From positions 2,480,001-2,544,000 of the forward strand of contig CP073691.1 in NCBI GenBank assembly GCA_018228685.1: 64,000 bases of DNA, in the 5' to 3' direction. The stretch comes from Clostridiaceae bacterium Marseille-Q4149. GTDB taxonomy: Bacteria > Bacillota > Clostridia > Oscillospirales > Oscillospiraceae. Shown here one piece after another: positions 24,365 through 32,528 of the stretch. Below the pieces are notes generated by a model. The model made no database searches and was not told where the DNA came from. It saw only the letters and a program-made list of their open reading frames with translations. Within the stretch, counting starts at the first letter, position 1; the number at the start of each line of letters is the position of its first letter. Made by a program: the position numbers and the translations under genes.

Positions 24365-25282
24365 TTACCACTTCATGTATTTTTCCATGCGGGAGTTGTC
24401 CTGATCCGGCTTGTCCGGCTTCGGGGACGGCTGGGCGGGCTTTCCGGCGTCGCCCTGCTGGACCTCCTCCGGGGTGTGCCAGCCGTTTTCGTGCCAGCGG
24501 CGGAGGATGCCGTTGAGATACCGCCACTCTAACTGCTTCTTATAGAATATGGTCTTGTCGTAGGCCAGGGCCACCGTTTCCGGCGGGAAGCCCTTGTCCA
24601 TCCAATCGGAGATGTACTTTTCCTCGCTGGCCACCGGGCGGCGCTGGCCCAGGCCCAGCACCTGCATATAGGCGGACTGGCCCTGCTGTCTGTCCCGCCA
24701 GGTTTTCAGATAGCGGGCGGCGCTGTCCTGGTCGAACAGGCCCTGGCGGGCCCAGTAGTAGCCCTCCTTCTCGATCTGGCGCAGGGTGGGGCGGCGGCCG
24801 GGGCCGTAGCGCTCCTCGGACCGGGTGATGCAGTGGTTCACCAGCAGATAGATCACGTCCGCCGGCATGCCCAGGTCGTCATACAGCCCCGCCAGCACCT
24901 GCAGGTCGGCGGTTTTCAGCTTGCGGCCCAGCTTCTCCTCCACCTGGGGGATCAGCATCCGGAAGGAGCGGTCGTCCTCCAGAAGGGCCGCCAGGTCCTG
25001 GGCGCTGTATACCGGGCGCTCCTCCGCCGGGGCCGGAGGCGGCGTCTCCGCCGGGCGCTGGATCAGGCCCAGCCGCTGCAGGCCCGTTTCCGCCGCATTC
25101 AGCCGCAGCTGGCTCCAGCGCAGCCGGGACTGCAGCTCCTGCTCGGTGATGCCCCGGTCCGCCCGCATCAGAAGCAGGTATAAAAGCGCGGCGTCGCCGT
25201 CGCCGTTTTTCACCAGGCGGTCCACCTGGTCCGCCGTCAGCACGATGCTGGGGTCATTTTCCCGCAGGATATAGCCGCTCAT
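24365..25282 (-). CDS. dnaD: DnaD-domain replication initiation protein
   Basis: A 305-residue protein with an N-terminal winged-helix-like part (about residues 10-80) and a C-terminal DnaD/DnaB-like domain (about 115-190). The latter has EEKLGRKLKTADLQVLAGLY and the typical YLLVNHCI helix, and YYWARQGLFDQDSAARYL follows. A second DnaD-type repeat may follow, with the ILRRWHENGWHTPEEV end motif. A Pro/Lys/Asp-rich tail closes it. Such proteins act with DnaA, DnaB and DnaI in loading helicase at the origin. It is 26 bases upstream of the helicase-loader gene, so the two form a replication operon. Confidence 0.9.
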   Translation of the reverse strand: MSGYILRENDPSIVLTADQVDRLVKNGDGDAALLYLLLMRADRGITEQELQSRLRWSQLRLNAAETGLQRLGLIQRPAETPPPAPAEERPVYSAQDLAALLEDDRSFRMLIPQVEEKLGRKLKTADLQVLAGLYDDLGMPADVIYLLVNHCITRSEERYGPGRRPTLRQIEKEGYYWARQGLFDQDSAARYLKTWRDRQQGQSAYMQVLGLGQRRPVASEEKYISDWMDKGFPPETVALAYDKTIFYKKQLEWRYLNGILRRWHENGWHTPEEVQQGDAGKPAQPSPKPDKPDQDNSRMEKYMKW

Positions 25283-25479
25283 AGCCGCGCCCTCCCTTCT
25301 GTTTCCTTCGGAACCCCTTTATTTTACACGAAATCCCCCGGTTCGTAAAGCCGCCCAGGCAGGTTTTTCACAAAATTATCCTTTTCGGCAGAAAAGGCTT
25401 TTCCCGGCGGGATTTTGTGGTATAATGGATTCTGTATCGGTATGACTCTTTTTGCGGTTTACATAAATAGGAGGATGAC

Positions 25480-25800
25480 ATGGCAAATAAGGTGACAATG
25501 AACATCTGCGGCCAGGAGTATACCCTGGTGGCAGACGAGAGCGCGGCATATATGGAGAAGGTAGGCGCACTGGTGGACGAGAGGATGCGCCAGGTGCTGG
25601 ATGCCCTGCATGTGAGCCAGACGGACGCGGCGGTGCTGGCGGCGGTGAACCTGGCGGATGAGCTGCTGAAAAATCAGGCGGCGGCGGAGAATCTGCGCCG
25701 CCAGGTGAAAAACTATCTGGACGAGGCCACCCAGGCCAAGAACGAGGCCTCGGAGCTGAAGCGCCAGCTGTTCAAGGCCCAGCAGGGCCGGGGCCAATGA
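25480..25800 (+). CDS. zapA: Cell division protein ZapA
   Basis: A 106-residue ZapA. The globular N-terminal domain (KVTMNICGQEYTLVADESAA) leads into a long coiled-coil from about residue 60. ZapA cross-links FtsZ filaments at the division site in the cytoplasm. A GGAGG box precedes the start, and a TATAAT at 25421-25426 marks the likely promoter, with a weak -35. The stop codon overlaps the start of the U32 gene (ATGA), so the two are translationally coupled. Confidence 0.92.
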   Translation: MANKVTMNICGQEYTLVADESAAYMEKVGALVDERMRQVLDALHVSQTDAAVLAAVNLADELLKNQAAAENLRRQVKNYLDEATQAKNEASELKRQLFKAQQGRGQ

Positions 25801-27902
25801 TGGAGCTGCTGAGCCCCGCCGGGGGCTGGGAGGCCATGGTGGCCGCCGTGCAGAACGGGGCAGACGCCGTGTACATGGGCTTCGGCGGGCTCAACGCCCG
25901 GCGCAGCGCCCGGAATTTCACGGACGAGGAGTTCCGGGAGGCCGTGGCCTACTGCCATCTGCGGGGGGTGAAGGTGTATCTGACCCTGAACACCCTGGTG
26001 ACGGACCGGGAGCTGCCTGCCGCCGCCGAGGCCCTGAAAAAAGCCTCGGACATGGGGGTGGACGCCATTCTCATCCAGGACTGGGGCATCTGGCGGCTGG
26101 CCCGGGAAATTGCGCCCGATGTTCCCCTCCACGCCAGCACTCAGATGAGCCTGCACACCCTGGGCGGGGCGTGCCGGGCGGCGGAGCTGGGCCTGGAGCG
26201 GGTGGTGCTGGCCCGGGAGCTGAGCCGCCGGGACATCCACACCATAACCCGGGGCTGTCCCGCGGAAATCGAGGTGTTCGGGCACGGGGCCCTGTGCATG
26301 TGCTACTCGGGTCAGTGCGAAATGAGCGCCGTGATCGGCGGACGCAGCGGCAACCGGGGAGCCTGCGCCCAGCCCTGCCGCCTGCCCTACGGCGTCAACG
26401 AAAAGGCCGCCGGAGGCCATCCCCTGAGCCTGAAGGACGCCAACCTGGCGGACTATGTGCAGGAGCTGGAACAGATGGGCGTGGCGTGCCTGAAGCTGGA
26501 GGGCCGCATGAAGCGGCCGGAATATGTGGCGGTGATCACAGGGATCTATCGCCGTCTGCTGGATGAGAAGCGGGGACCCAGCCGGGAGGAGTCCCGGCAG
26601 CTGGAGGCCGCCTTCTCCCGCAGCGGCTTCACCGACGGATACTATAAGGGGCGCACCGGGCCGGAGATGTTCGGCACCCGGCCGGAGAACGCCCCGGAGC
26701 CCAAGGAGCTGTTTGCCCGGGCCAAGGCCGGGTACAGCAGGGAGGACAGCCGCCGGGTGCCGGTGGACATGGTCTGCACTCTGCGGGCCGGGGAGCCGGT
26801 ATCCCTGACGGCCAGCGCCGGGGGACACGTCGTCCGGGCGGAGGGTCCCACCCCGGAGGAGGCCCGGAACCGGGCCCTGACGGCGGAGGAATTGCAATCC
26901 CGGCTGGAGAAAACCGGCGGCACCGTGTTCCGGCCCCGGGAAACCCGGGTGGAACTGGAGGAGGGGCTGATGCTGCCGGCCAGCGCCGTGAACGCCCTGC
27001 GGCGGCAGGCCCTGGAGGGCCTGGAAGCCGCCCTGGCCCAGCCGCCGGTGCGGCGGACGGGTACCCCCTCTCCCCTGCCCCAGGCCCAGCCGGGGCCTGA
27101 CGCGCCGGTGCTGACCTGCTCCATTATGCGGCCGGAGCAGCTGACGGAGCCCCTGGCCCAGTGCGAGACGGTGTATGTTCCGGCGGAGCTTCTGGAAAAG
27201 CTCGACCTGAACCGCTGGGCGGAAATGACCCACATCTGCGCCGTTCTGCCCCGGATTTTTCGGACGGAGGACCAGGCGGCGCTGCGGGCGCTTTTGCAGC
27301 AGCACCGGGAGCACCTGTCCGCCGTGGCCATCGGCAATCTGGGACACCTGCCCATTGCCGAGAGTCTGGGTCTGCCCCTGTGGGGGGACCTGGGGCTGAA
27401 TCTTTTCAACAGTGAGTCCCTGCTTTTCTGGAAGGAGCTGGGGCTGGAAGCTGCCGCCGTGTCCATGGAGCTGCGGTGGCAGCAGCTCCGGGACCTGCGG
27501 AAGGTTCTGCCCTGCGAGGCGGTGGTATACGGCCGCCTGCCGCTGATGATTATGGAAAACTGCGTCATCCGCAATGAGCTGGGCTGCCGGGACGCCGGGC
27601 GGGACTATGCGGACCGCTCCCCTGCCTGCCGGTGCGGCCAGGAGAATGTCCTGGTGGACCGCACCGGGGCGCAGTTCCCCCTGGTGGGCCAGTGGGGCCA
27701 CCGGTGCGAGATCGAGAACAGTAAAGTGCTGTTCCTGGCGGATAAGCCGGAGTGGCGGCAGCTGGGGCTGACCCGGGCGCGGCTGCGGTTTACCACGGAG
27801 CCGCCGGAGGAGTGCGTCCGGGTGCTGCGGGCCTATCAGGGCCGCAGCGACTACCGGCCGGACCAGCTGACCCGGGGCCTGTTCTACCGGGGCGTGGAAT
27901 AA
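25797..27902 (+). CDS. U32 peptidase family protein, RlhA-like
   Basis: A 701-residue member of the U32 (collagenase-like) family. The N-terminal barrel domain includes LLSPAGGWEAMVAAVQNGAD and AVYMGFGGLNARRSARNF. The family cysteine signature is EVFGHGALCMCYSGQC and GNRGACAQPCRLPY. The long C-terminal part (DUF3656-like) is seen in E. coli RlhA, a 23S rRNA cytidine hydroxylase, and related proteins modify tRNA. More cysteines (PACRCGQEN) lie near the end. RNA modification is a better guess than proteolysis. It overlaps zapA by four bases. Confidence 0.85.
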   Translation: MMELLSPAGGWEAMVAAVQNGADAVYMGFGGLNARRSARNFTDEEFREAVAYCHLRGVKVYLTLNTLVTDRELPAAAEALKKASDMGVDAILIQDWGIWRLAREIAPDVPLHASTQMSLHTLGGACRAAELGLERVVLARELSRRDIHTITRGCPAEIEVFGHGALCMCYSGQCEMSAVIGGRSGNRGACAQPCRLPYGVNEKAAGGHPLSLKDANLADYVQELEQMGVACLKLEGRMKRPEYVAVITGIYRRLLDEKRGPSREESRQLEAAFSRSGFTDGYYKGRTGPEMFGTRPENAPEPKELFARAKAGYSREDSRRVPVDMVCTLRAGEPVSLTASAGGHVVRAEGPTPEEARNRALTAEELQSRLEKTGGTVFRPRETRVELEEGLMLPASAVNALRRQALEGLEAALAQPPVRRTGTPSPLPQAQPGPDAPVLTCSIMRPEQLTEPLAQCETVYVPAELLEKLDLNRWAEMTHICAVLPRIFRTEDQAALRALLQQHREHLSAVAIGNLGHLPIAESLGLPLWGDLGLNLFNSESLLFWKELGLEAAAVSMELRWQQLRDLRKVLPCEAVVYGRLPLMIMENCVIRNELGCRDAGRDYADRSPACRCGQENVLVDRTGAQFPLVGQWGHRCEIENSKVLFLADKPEWRQLGLTRARLRFTTEPPEECVRVLRAYQGRSDYRPDQLTRGLFYRGVE

Positions 27903-27973
27903 ATACGCCCGGTTATCAACCTTTACAATCTTTTCACAGTTTGTTTTCATATTCAATAGGAGCAAGTGGTACA

Positions 27974-28423
27974 ATGGAGCTTAAAATCAAGGCGGTGTCG
28001 CCGAAAATAGGCCGGGAGTTCCCGCTGCCCCAGTATAAGACGGCGGGAGCGGCGGCCATGGACCTGTGCGCGTGCATGGAGGAGGACGTGACCCTGGCCC
28101 CGGGCCAGCGGATGGGCATCCCCACGGGAATTGCCATTGCCCTGCCCTCCCCGGACTATGTGGCCCTGGTGTTTGTGCGCAGCGGCATGGGCTTCAGGAA
28201 CGGAATCGGCCTGAGCAACGGCGTGGGCGTTATCGACAGCGACTATCGGGGGGAGATCTCTGTGGGGCTGGTGAATCTGTCCGGGGAGGACTATACCATC
28301 CGGCCCGGGGACCGCATCGCCCAGCTGATGGTGGTGCCGGTGGTGCGGCCTGTTCTGGTGCAGGCGGAGGAGCTGGATGAGACGGACCGGGGCGCAGGCG
28401 GCTTCGGCTCCACCGGGAGGTGA
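27974..28423 (+). CDS. dut: dUTP diphosphatase
   Basis: A 149-residue trimeric-type dUTPase that hydrolyses dUTP to dUMP, keeping uracil out of DNA. All five family motifs are visible: AAAMDLCA, VRSGMG, GVGVIDSDYRGEI, RIAQLMV and the C-terminal RGAGGFGSTG. The ATG at 27974 has AGGAG about 11 bases upstream. It stands five bases before the maf gene and likely shares its transcript, a pairing that suits a nucleotide-sanitising role. Confidence 0.97.
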   Translation: MELKIKAVSPKIGREFPLPQYKTAGAAAMDLCACMEEDVTLAPGQRMGIPTGIAIALPSPDYVALVFVRSGMGFRNGIGLSNGVGVIDSDYRGEISVGLVNLSGEDYTIRPGDRIAQLMVVPVVRPVLVQAEELDETDRGAGGFGSTGR

Positions 28424-28427
28424 GGCC

Positions 28428-28997
28428 ATGGCAAGGATCGTGCTGGCCTCCGGTTCCCCCCGGCGGCAGGAGCTGCTGACCCGGATCGGCATCCGGGATT
28501 TCACCGTGCGGGTGCCTCAGGTAGAGGAGTGGTATCCCCAGGGCCTGACGCCCCCGGAGATCGTGTCGTATATCAGCCGGGAGAAATCCCAGGCGGTGCC
28601 GTCGGAGGAGGACGAGATCGTCATCACCGCCGACACCATGGTGTTTCTGGACCAACAGCGGCTGGGAAAGCCCAAGGATGAGGCGGACGCCCTGCGGATG
28701 CTGACGGACCTGGCGGGGCGGCGGCACACGGTGTGCACCGGGGTTACCCTGCGGCAGGGACAGCGGTCCCTGACCCGGGCCCAGTCCACGGACGTGTATT
28801 TCCGGCCCGCCGGCCGGGAGGAGCTGACGGCCTATATCCGGGGCGGCGAGCCCATGGACAAGGCCGGGGCCTACGGCGTGCAGGGCCAGGGGACCCTGCT
28901 GGTGGAGCGCATCGACGGGGACTTTTTCAACGTGATGGGTCTGCCGGTGCTGCTGCTGAGCCGGATGCTGGCGGAGTTCGGCGTGACGCTGCTGTGA
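28428..28997 (+). CDS. maf: Maf-family nucleotide pyrophosphatase
   Basis: A 189-residue Maf/YhdE-type protein, a nucleoside triphosphate pyrophosphatase active on dTTP, UTP or modified nucleotides. The N-terminal LASGSPRRQELL and central VITADTMVFLD motifs, the KPKDEADALRML segment and the GAYGVQGQG loop match the family. The start at 28428 follows GGGAGGTGAG. The clustering maf-mreC-mreD-mrdA is also found in Bacillus and many other bacteria, where Maf is linked to septum control. Confidence 0.95.
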   Translation: MARIVLASGSPRRQELLTRIGIRDFTVRVPQVEEWYPQGLTPPEIVSYISREKSQAVPSEEDEIVITADTMVFLDQQRLGKPKDEADALRMLTDLAGRRHTVCTGVTLRQGQRSLTRAQSTDVYFRPAGREELTAYIRGGEPMDKAGAYGVQGQGTLLVERIDGDFFNVMGLPVLLLSRMLAEFGVTLL

Positions 28998-28999
28998 CC

Positions 29000-29030
29000 A
29001 GTTTATCAAAAAAGGCTTTTTTGATAAACT
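29000..29030. terminator. Hairpin between maf and mreC
   Basis: A perfect 14-bp stem (29000-29013 with 29017-29030) around GGC with six A/T pairs by the loop. It lies within a co-directional gene row, so it may attenuate or process the transcript. Nearly the same hairpin is at 23269-23301. Confidence 0.7.
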
Positions 29031-29049
29031 CGACGATAAGGAATACGCT

Positions 29050-29889
29050 ATGAAACGATTTTTTCAGAAAAACGGCATTATGATGCTGGCCGCTGTGGTG
29101 GTGGTGGCGGTGGGGCTGTGTATCGCCAGCGCCGTCAGCAACCAGACGGGCTTTTTGCAGAACGCCGCCGGGGTGGTCACCTATCCCTTCCGGGCGGCGG
29201 GTTCCGCCGTGGCCGGATGGTTCCAGAACATCGGCCAGCGGTTCGAGACGGTGGAAGCCCTGCGCCAGGAGATCGAGGAGCTGCGCAAGGAAAACGCCCA
29301 GCTGAAGGAGGATGCGCGCCAGGCCAAGACCGACAGCGAGGAGAACCAGCGGCTGCGGGACCTGAACGGTCTGCGGCAGCAGCGGCGGGACTTCACCTTT
29401 GAGGCGGCCCGGGTCATCGAGCGCAGCACCTCCAACTGGTCCAGGACCCTGACCCTGAACAAGGGCACCGGCCTGGGCGTGGCCATCGGCGACTGCGTGG
29501 TGGATCAGTACGGCTATCTGGTGGGTGTGGTCACCGAGGCGGGCGCCAACTGGTGCACCGTGACCACCATCCTGGACACGGATTCCCAGCTGGGGGCCCT
29601 GGTGTTCCGCACCGGCGAGGTGACGGTGGCCATGGGCGACCTGGCCCTGATGGGGCAGGGAAAACTGAAGCTGTCGTACCTGGAGGGGGAATCCAGCCTC
29701 ATCAACGGCGACATGATCGTCACCTCCGGCCTGGGAGGCTACTATCCCTCGGGACTGGTCATCGGCTCCGTGGAGGAGATCAAAACCGATGACAACGGCT
29801 TGACCCGCTACGCCACCATCATCCCCAAAACCGATATCACCCAGCTGGTGGAGGTGTTCGTGATCACGGACTTCACCATCGTGGATTGA
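29050..29889 (+). CDS. mreC: Rod shape-determining protein MreC
   Basis: A 279-residue MreC. A single membrane helix (residues about 9-28, IMMLAAVVVVAVGLCIASAV) is followed by a coiled-coil (about 66-105) and the beta-barrel domain outside the membrane. It has the family's TLNKGTGLGVAIGDCVV and STSNWSRTL segments. MreC links the cytoskeletal MreB to the elongation peptidoglycan synthases. It is first in the mreC-mreD-PBP2 row. MreB itself is not in this window. Confidence 0.96.
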   Translation: MKRFFQKNGIMMLAAVVVVAVGLCIASAVSNQTGFLQNAAGVVTYPFRAAGSAVAGWFQNIGQRFETVEALRQEIEELRKENAQLKEDARQAKTDSEENQRLRDLNGLRQQRRDFTFEAARVIERSTSNWSRTLTLNKGTGLGVAIGDCVVDQYGYLVGVVTEAGANWCTVTTILDTDSQLGALVFRTGEVTVAMGDLALMGQGKLKLSYLEGESSLINGDMIVTSGLGGYYPSGLVIGSVEEIKTDDNGLTRYATIIPKTDITQLVEVFVITDFTIVD

Positions 29890-29900
29890 GAGGAGCGGCC

Positions 29901-30416
29901 ATGAATCAATCCATGAACCAACGGGATATGTTCTTCAAATGGCTGTACTACGCCGGGGCGGTGCTGCTGCTGGTGCTGGTGCAGTCCCTGGTGCTCAACC
30001 GCATCTCCGTGTGGGCGGTGCACCCGTTTCTGCCGCCGGTGATCGCCGGGATCATGGCCATGCTGGAGGGTCCCGCCGAGGGGGCCGTGTTCGGCGGCAT
30101 CTTCGGCCTGCTGTGCGACCTGACCATGCCGGGGGTCATTCCGTGCTTCTATACCCTGGCGTTTCTGGCGGCGGCGCTGCCGGCGGCGATGATCGCCAAG
30201 CGGCTTCTGAGCCAAGGATTCCTGTGCGCCGTTCTGTGCGCGGCTCTGGCTCTGGTGATCACGGACCTGCTGCACACGGTGCTGCTGACCTTCCGGCAGG
30301 GGGTGGAGCTGAGCGCCGCCCTGTCGCTGACGGGGCGGGAGCTGGCCGTGACGGTGGTGCTGTCGCCGCTGGTGTATCTGCTGCTGCGCAGCGTGCACAA
30401 CCGGATCCTGAGATAG
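29901..30416 (+). CDS. mreD: Rod shape-determining protein MreD
   Basis: A 171-residue integral membrane protein with five hydrophobic segments. The order (between mreC and a PBP2 gene), size and topology identify MreD, the membrane partner of MreC in the elongasome. Sequence conservation in MreD is low, so context carries much weight. The start at 29901 (MNQSMNQ) has GAGGAG upstream, 11 bases after the mreC stop. Confidence 0.9.
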   Translation: MNQSMNQRDMFFKWLYYAGAVLLLVLVQSLVLNRISVWAVHPFLPPVIAGIMAMLEGPAEGAVFGGIFGLLCDLTMPGVIPCFYTLAFLAAALPAAMIAKRLLSQGFLCAVLCAALALVITDLLHTVLLTFRQGVELSAALSLTGRELAVTVVLSPLVYLLLRSVHNRILR

Positions 30417-30426
30417 GAGGCGTGCC

Positions 30427-32520
30427 ATGAAGAAAAACGCATTTGACCCGGTGCGGGCCCGCATCTGGGCGCTGACGGGGCTGATGGGCCTGTGCCTGCT
30501 GGCCTTCGCCGGGGTGATGTACTATACCCAGATCCTTCACGGGGAGGAAAACCGGGCCAAGTCCCTGGCCAGCAACGCCGCCAGCGAGACGGTGGAGGCC
30601 TCCCGGGGGATCATCACCGACCGCAACGGCAAGGTGCTGGTGTCCAACCGGCTGACCTATACCCTGATCTTCTCCGCCAAGGATTTTGAGAATGACCAGG
30701 ACCTGAACGCCGCCATCCTGCGGCTGACGGACCTGTGCACCGAGAACAACACCGTTTGGAACGATACCCTGCCCCTGAGCAAAACCGCGCCCTACAGCTA
30801 TACCGACGCCCAGGACAGCGAGGGCTTCGCCCTGTTCCTGAAGAACAAGAGCATCCCCTATTCCAAGCTGTCCCAGGTGACCCCCACCCTGCAGCCGGAC
30901 CGGTTCATGGCCAAGCTGCGGGAGCTGTTCAAAATCGACAGCAGCTATACCGACGACCAGGCCCGGACCATCGCCGGGGTGCGGTATGAGCTGGCGGTGA
31001 AGAGTCTGACGGACGCACAGTACGTCTTTGCCGACGACGTGTCCGTGGAGCTCATCAGCCAGACGGCGGACGGCCAGTATCAGGGGGTATCCACCGGTAC
31101 CTCCTCCGCCCGGGTATATAACACCGAATATGCCGCCCATGTGCTGGGGCGGCTGAGCCCCATCTACTACGAGGACTGGGTGGGCGACCCGGAAAACGGC
31201 GTCACCGGCTATCGGGACATGGAGGGCTACTCCATGAACTCCCTGGTGGGCCGGGAGGGCGCGGAGAAGGCCTTTGAGTCCTATCTCCACGGCACCAAGG
31301 GCACCCGGATCATCACCACCAACGAGGAGGGGAAGATCACCGGCGAGCTTTACACCAAGGAGCCTCAGCCCGGCGGCACCGTGGCCCTGACCCTGGACAT
31401 CGATGTGCAGGAGGACACGGAGAAGTCCCTGGCCCAGACCATTGAGGCCATGACCGCCAAGGACGGCATCGTCCGGGGCGGCGCGGCGGTGGTGGTGGGG
31501 GTTGGCTCCGGCGAGGTGCTGGCCATGGCCAGCTATCCCACCTATAACCTGTCCACCTTTGACCAGGATTACAGCAAGCTGGTCAGCGACACCGTGGGCA
31601 CTCCCCTGCTGAACCGGGCCATCGGCGGCGCATACGCCCCGGGCTCCACCTTCAAGCCCTGTACCGCCGTGGCGGCCCTGGAGTCGGGGATCATCACCCC
31701 CTCCTCCACCATTGTGGACCGGGGCGTGTATGACTACTACAAATCTCCCCAGCCCCGGTGCTGGATCTATAACGAGTACGGCGGCACCCACGGACGGGTC
31801 AACGTGTCCCAGGCCATCACCGTGTCCTGCAACTATTTCTTCTATGAGGTGGGCCGGTTGACGGGTATCAAGACCCTGGCGGACTACGCCAGGCAGTTCG
31901 GTCTGGGCGAGTATACCGGCATCGAGATCGGCGGGGCGGGAAGTGCCGAGGCCAAGGGCTCCATGGCCACCCCGGAGTTTGCCGAACGCAACGGTCTGGA
32001 GTGGACCGACGGCCAGACCCTGACCGCCGCCATCGGCCAGAGCTATGACCTGTTCACGCCCCTGCAGCTGGCCAACTACATCGCCACCCTGGTGGGCAGC
32101 GGCCAGCACTATGAGGCCCATCTGCTGAAAAACGTGAAATCCTACGACAACTCCTCGGTGATCTACGCCTATGACAAGGCGCCGCTGAACACCGTGGAGA
32201 TGAGCGACAGCACCGTGCAGGCGGTGAAGGAGGGCATGCACAACCTGACCACCGGGAGCCTGTCCTACTACTTCTCCAATTGCGTGGTGTCCGCCGGCGC
32301 CAAGACCGGTACCGCAGAAACCGGTATCGCCAATACCAACAACGGCGTGTTCGTGTGCTTCGCCCCCTATGACGATCCCCAGATCGCCGTGGCCGTGGTC
32401 ATCGAGAAGGGCGGCTCCGGTGCGGCCCTGGCCTCCACCGCCGTGGACATTGTGAACTCCTATTTCTCCCAGGAGGAGATCGGCGCCGTGGTCATCGGCG
32501 AAAATACCCTGCTGAAATGA
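30427..32520 (+). CDS. mrdA: Penicillin-binding protein 2 (elongation-specific transpeptidase)
   Basis: A 697-residue class B penicillin-binding protein that cross-links peptidoglycan during cell elongation. A membrane helix lies at about residues 16-36. A dimerisation domain follows with SRGIITDRNGKVLVSNR. The transpeptidase domain carries GSTFKPC (SxxK, active-site Ser), SCNYFF (SxN) and AKTGTAET (KTG). It is next to mreC and mreD, which supports an elongation role rather than a sporulation-specific SpoVD or division role. The stop overlaps an upstream in-frame ATG of the next gene by four bases. Confidence 0.94.
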   Translation: MKKNAFDPVRARIWALTGLMGLCLLAFAGVMYYTQILHGEENRAKSLASNAASETVEASRGIITDRNGKVLVSNRLTYTLIFSAKDFENDQDLNAAILRLTDLCTENNTVWNDTLPLSKTAPYSYTDAQDSEGFALFLKNKSIPYSKLSQVTPTLQPDRFMAKLRELFKIDSSYTDDQARTIAGVRYELAVKSLTDAQYVFADDVSVELISQTADGQYQGVSTGTSSARVYNTEYAAHVLGRLSPIYYEDWVGDPENGVTGYRDMEGYSMNSLVGREGAEKAFESYLHGTKGTRIITTNEEGKITGELYTKEPQPGGTVALTLDIDVQEDTEKSLAQTIEAMTAKDGIVRGGAAVVVGVGSGEVLAMASYPTYNLSTFDQDYSKLVSDTVGTPLLNRAIGGAYAPGSTFKPCTAVAALESGIITPSSTIVDRGVYDYYKSPQPRCWIYNEYGGTHGRVNVSQAITVSCNYFFYEVGRLTGIKTLADYARQFGLGEYTGIEIGGAGSAEAKGSMATPEFAERNGLEWTDGQTLTAAIGQSYDLFTPLQLANYIATLVGSGQHYEAHLLKNVKSYDNSSVIYAYDKAPLNTVEMSDSTVQAVKEGMHNLTTGSLSYYFSNCVVSAGAKTGTAETGIANTNNGVFVCFAPYDDPQIAVAVVIEKGGSGAALASTAVDIVNSYFSQEEIGAVVIGENTLLK

Positions 32521-32528
32521 GGCATTCC

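Noticed and set aside
27752..27973. An N-terminal extension of the dUTPase overlapping the U32 gene
   Set aside because: The dUTPase family begins at MELKIKAVSP (27974), which has a suitable ribosome binding site; the extension reads the U32 gene in another frame.
25713..27974. A long minus-strand frame opposite the U32 gene
   Set aside because: Pro/Gln/Arg-rich shadow of a GC-rich gene with no recognisable domain; the plus-strand gene is supported by overlap with zapA and family motifs.
30259..32241. A 660-codon minus-strand frame opposite PBP2
   Set aside because: Shadow frame; the plus-strand protein carries all transpeptidase motifs.
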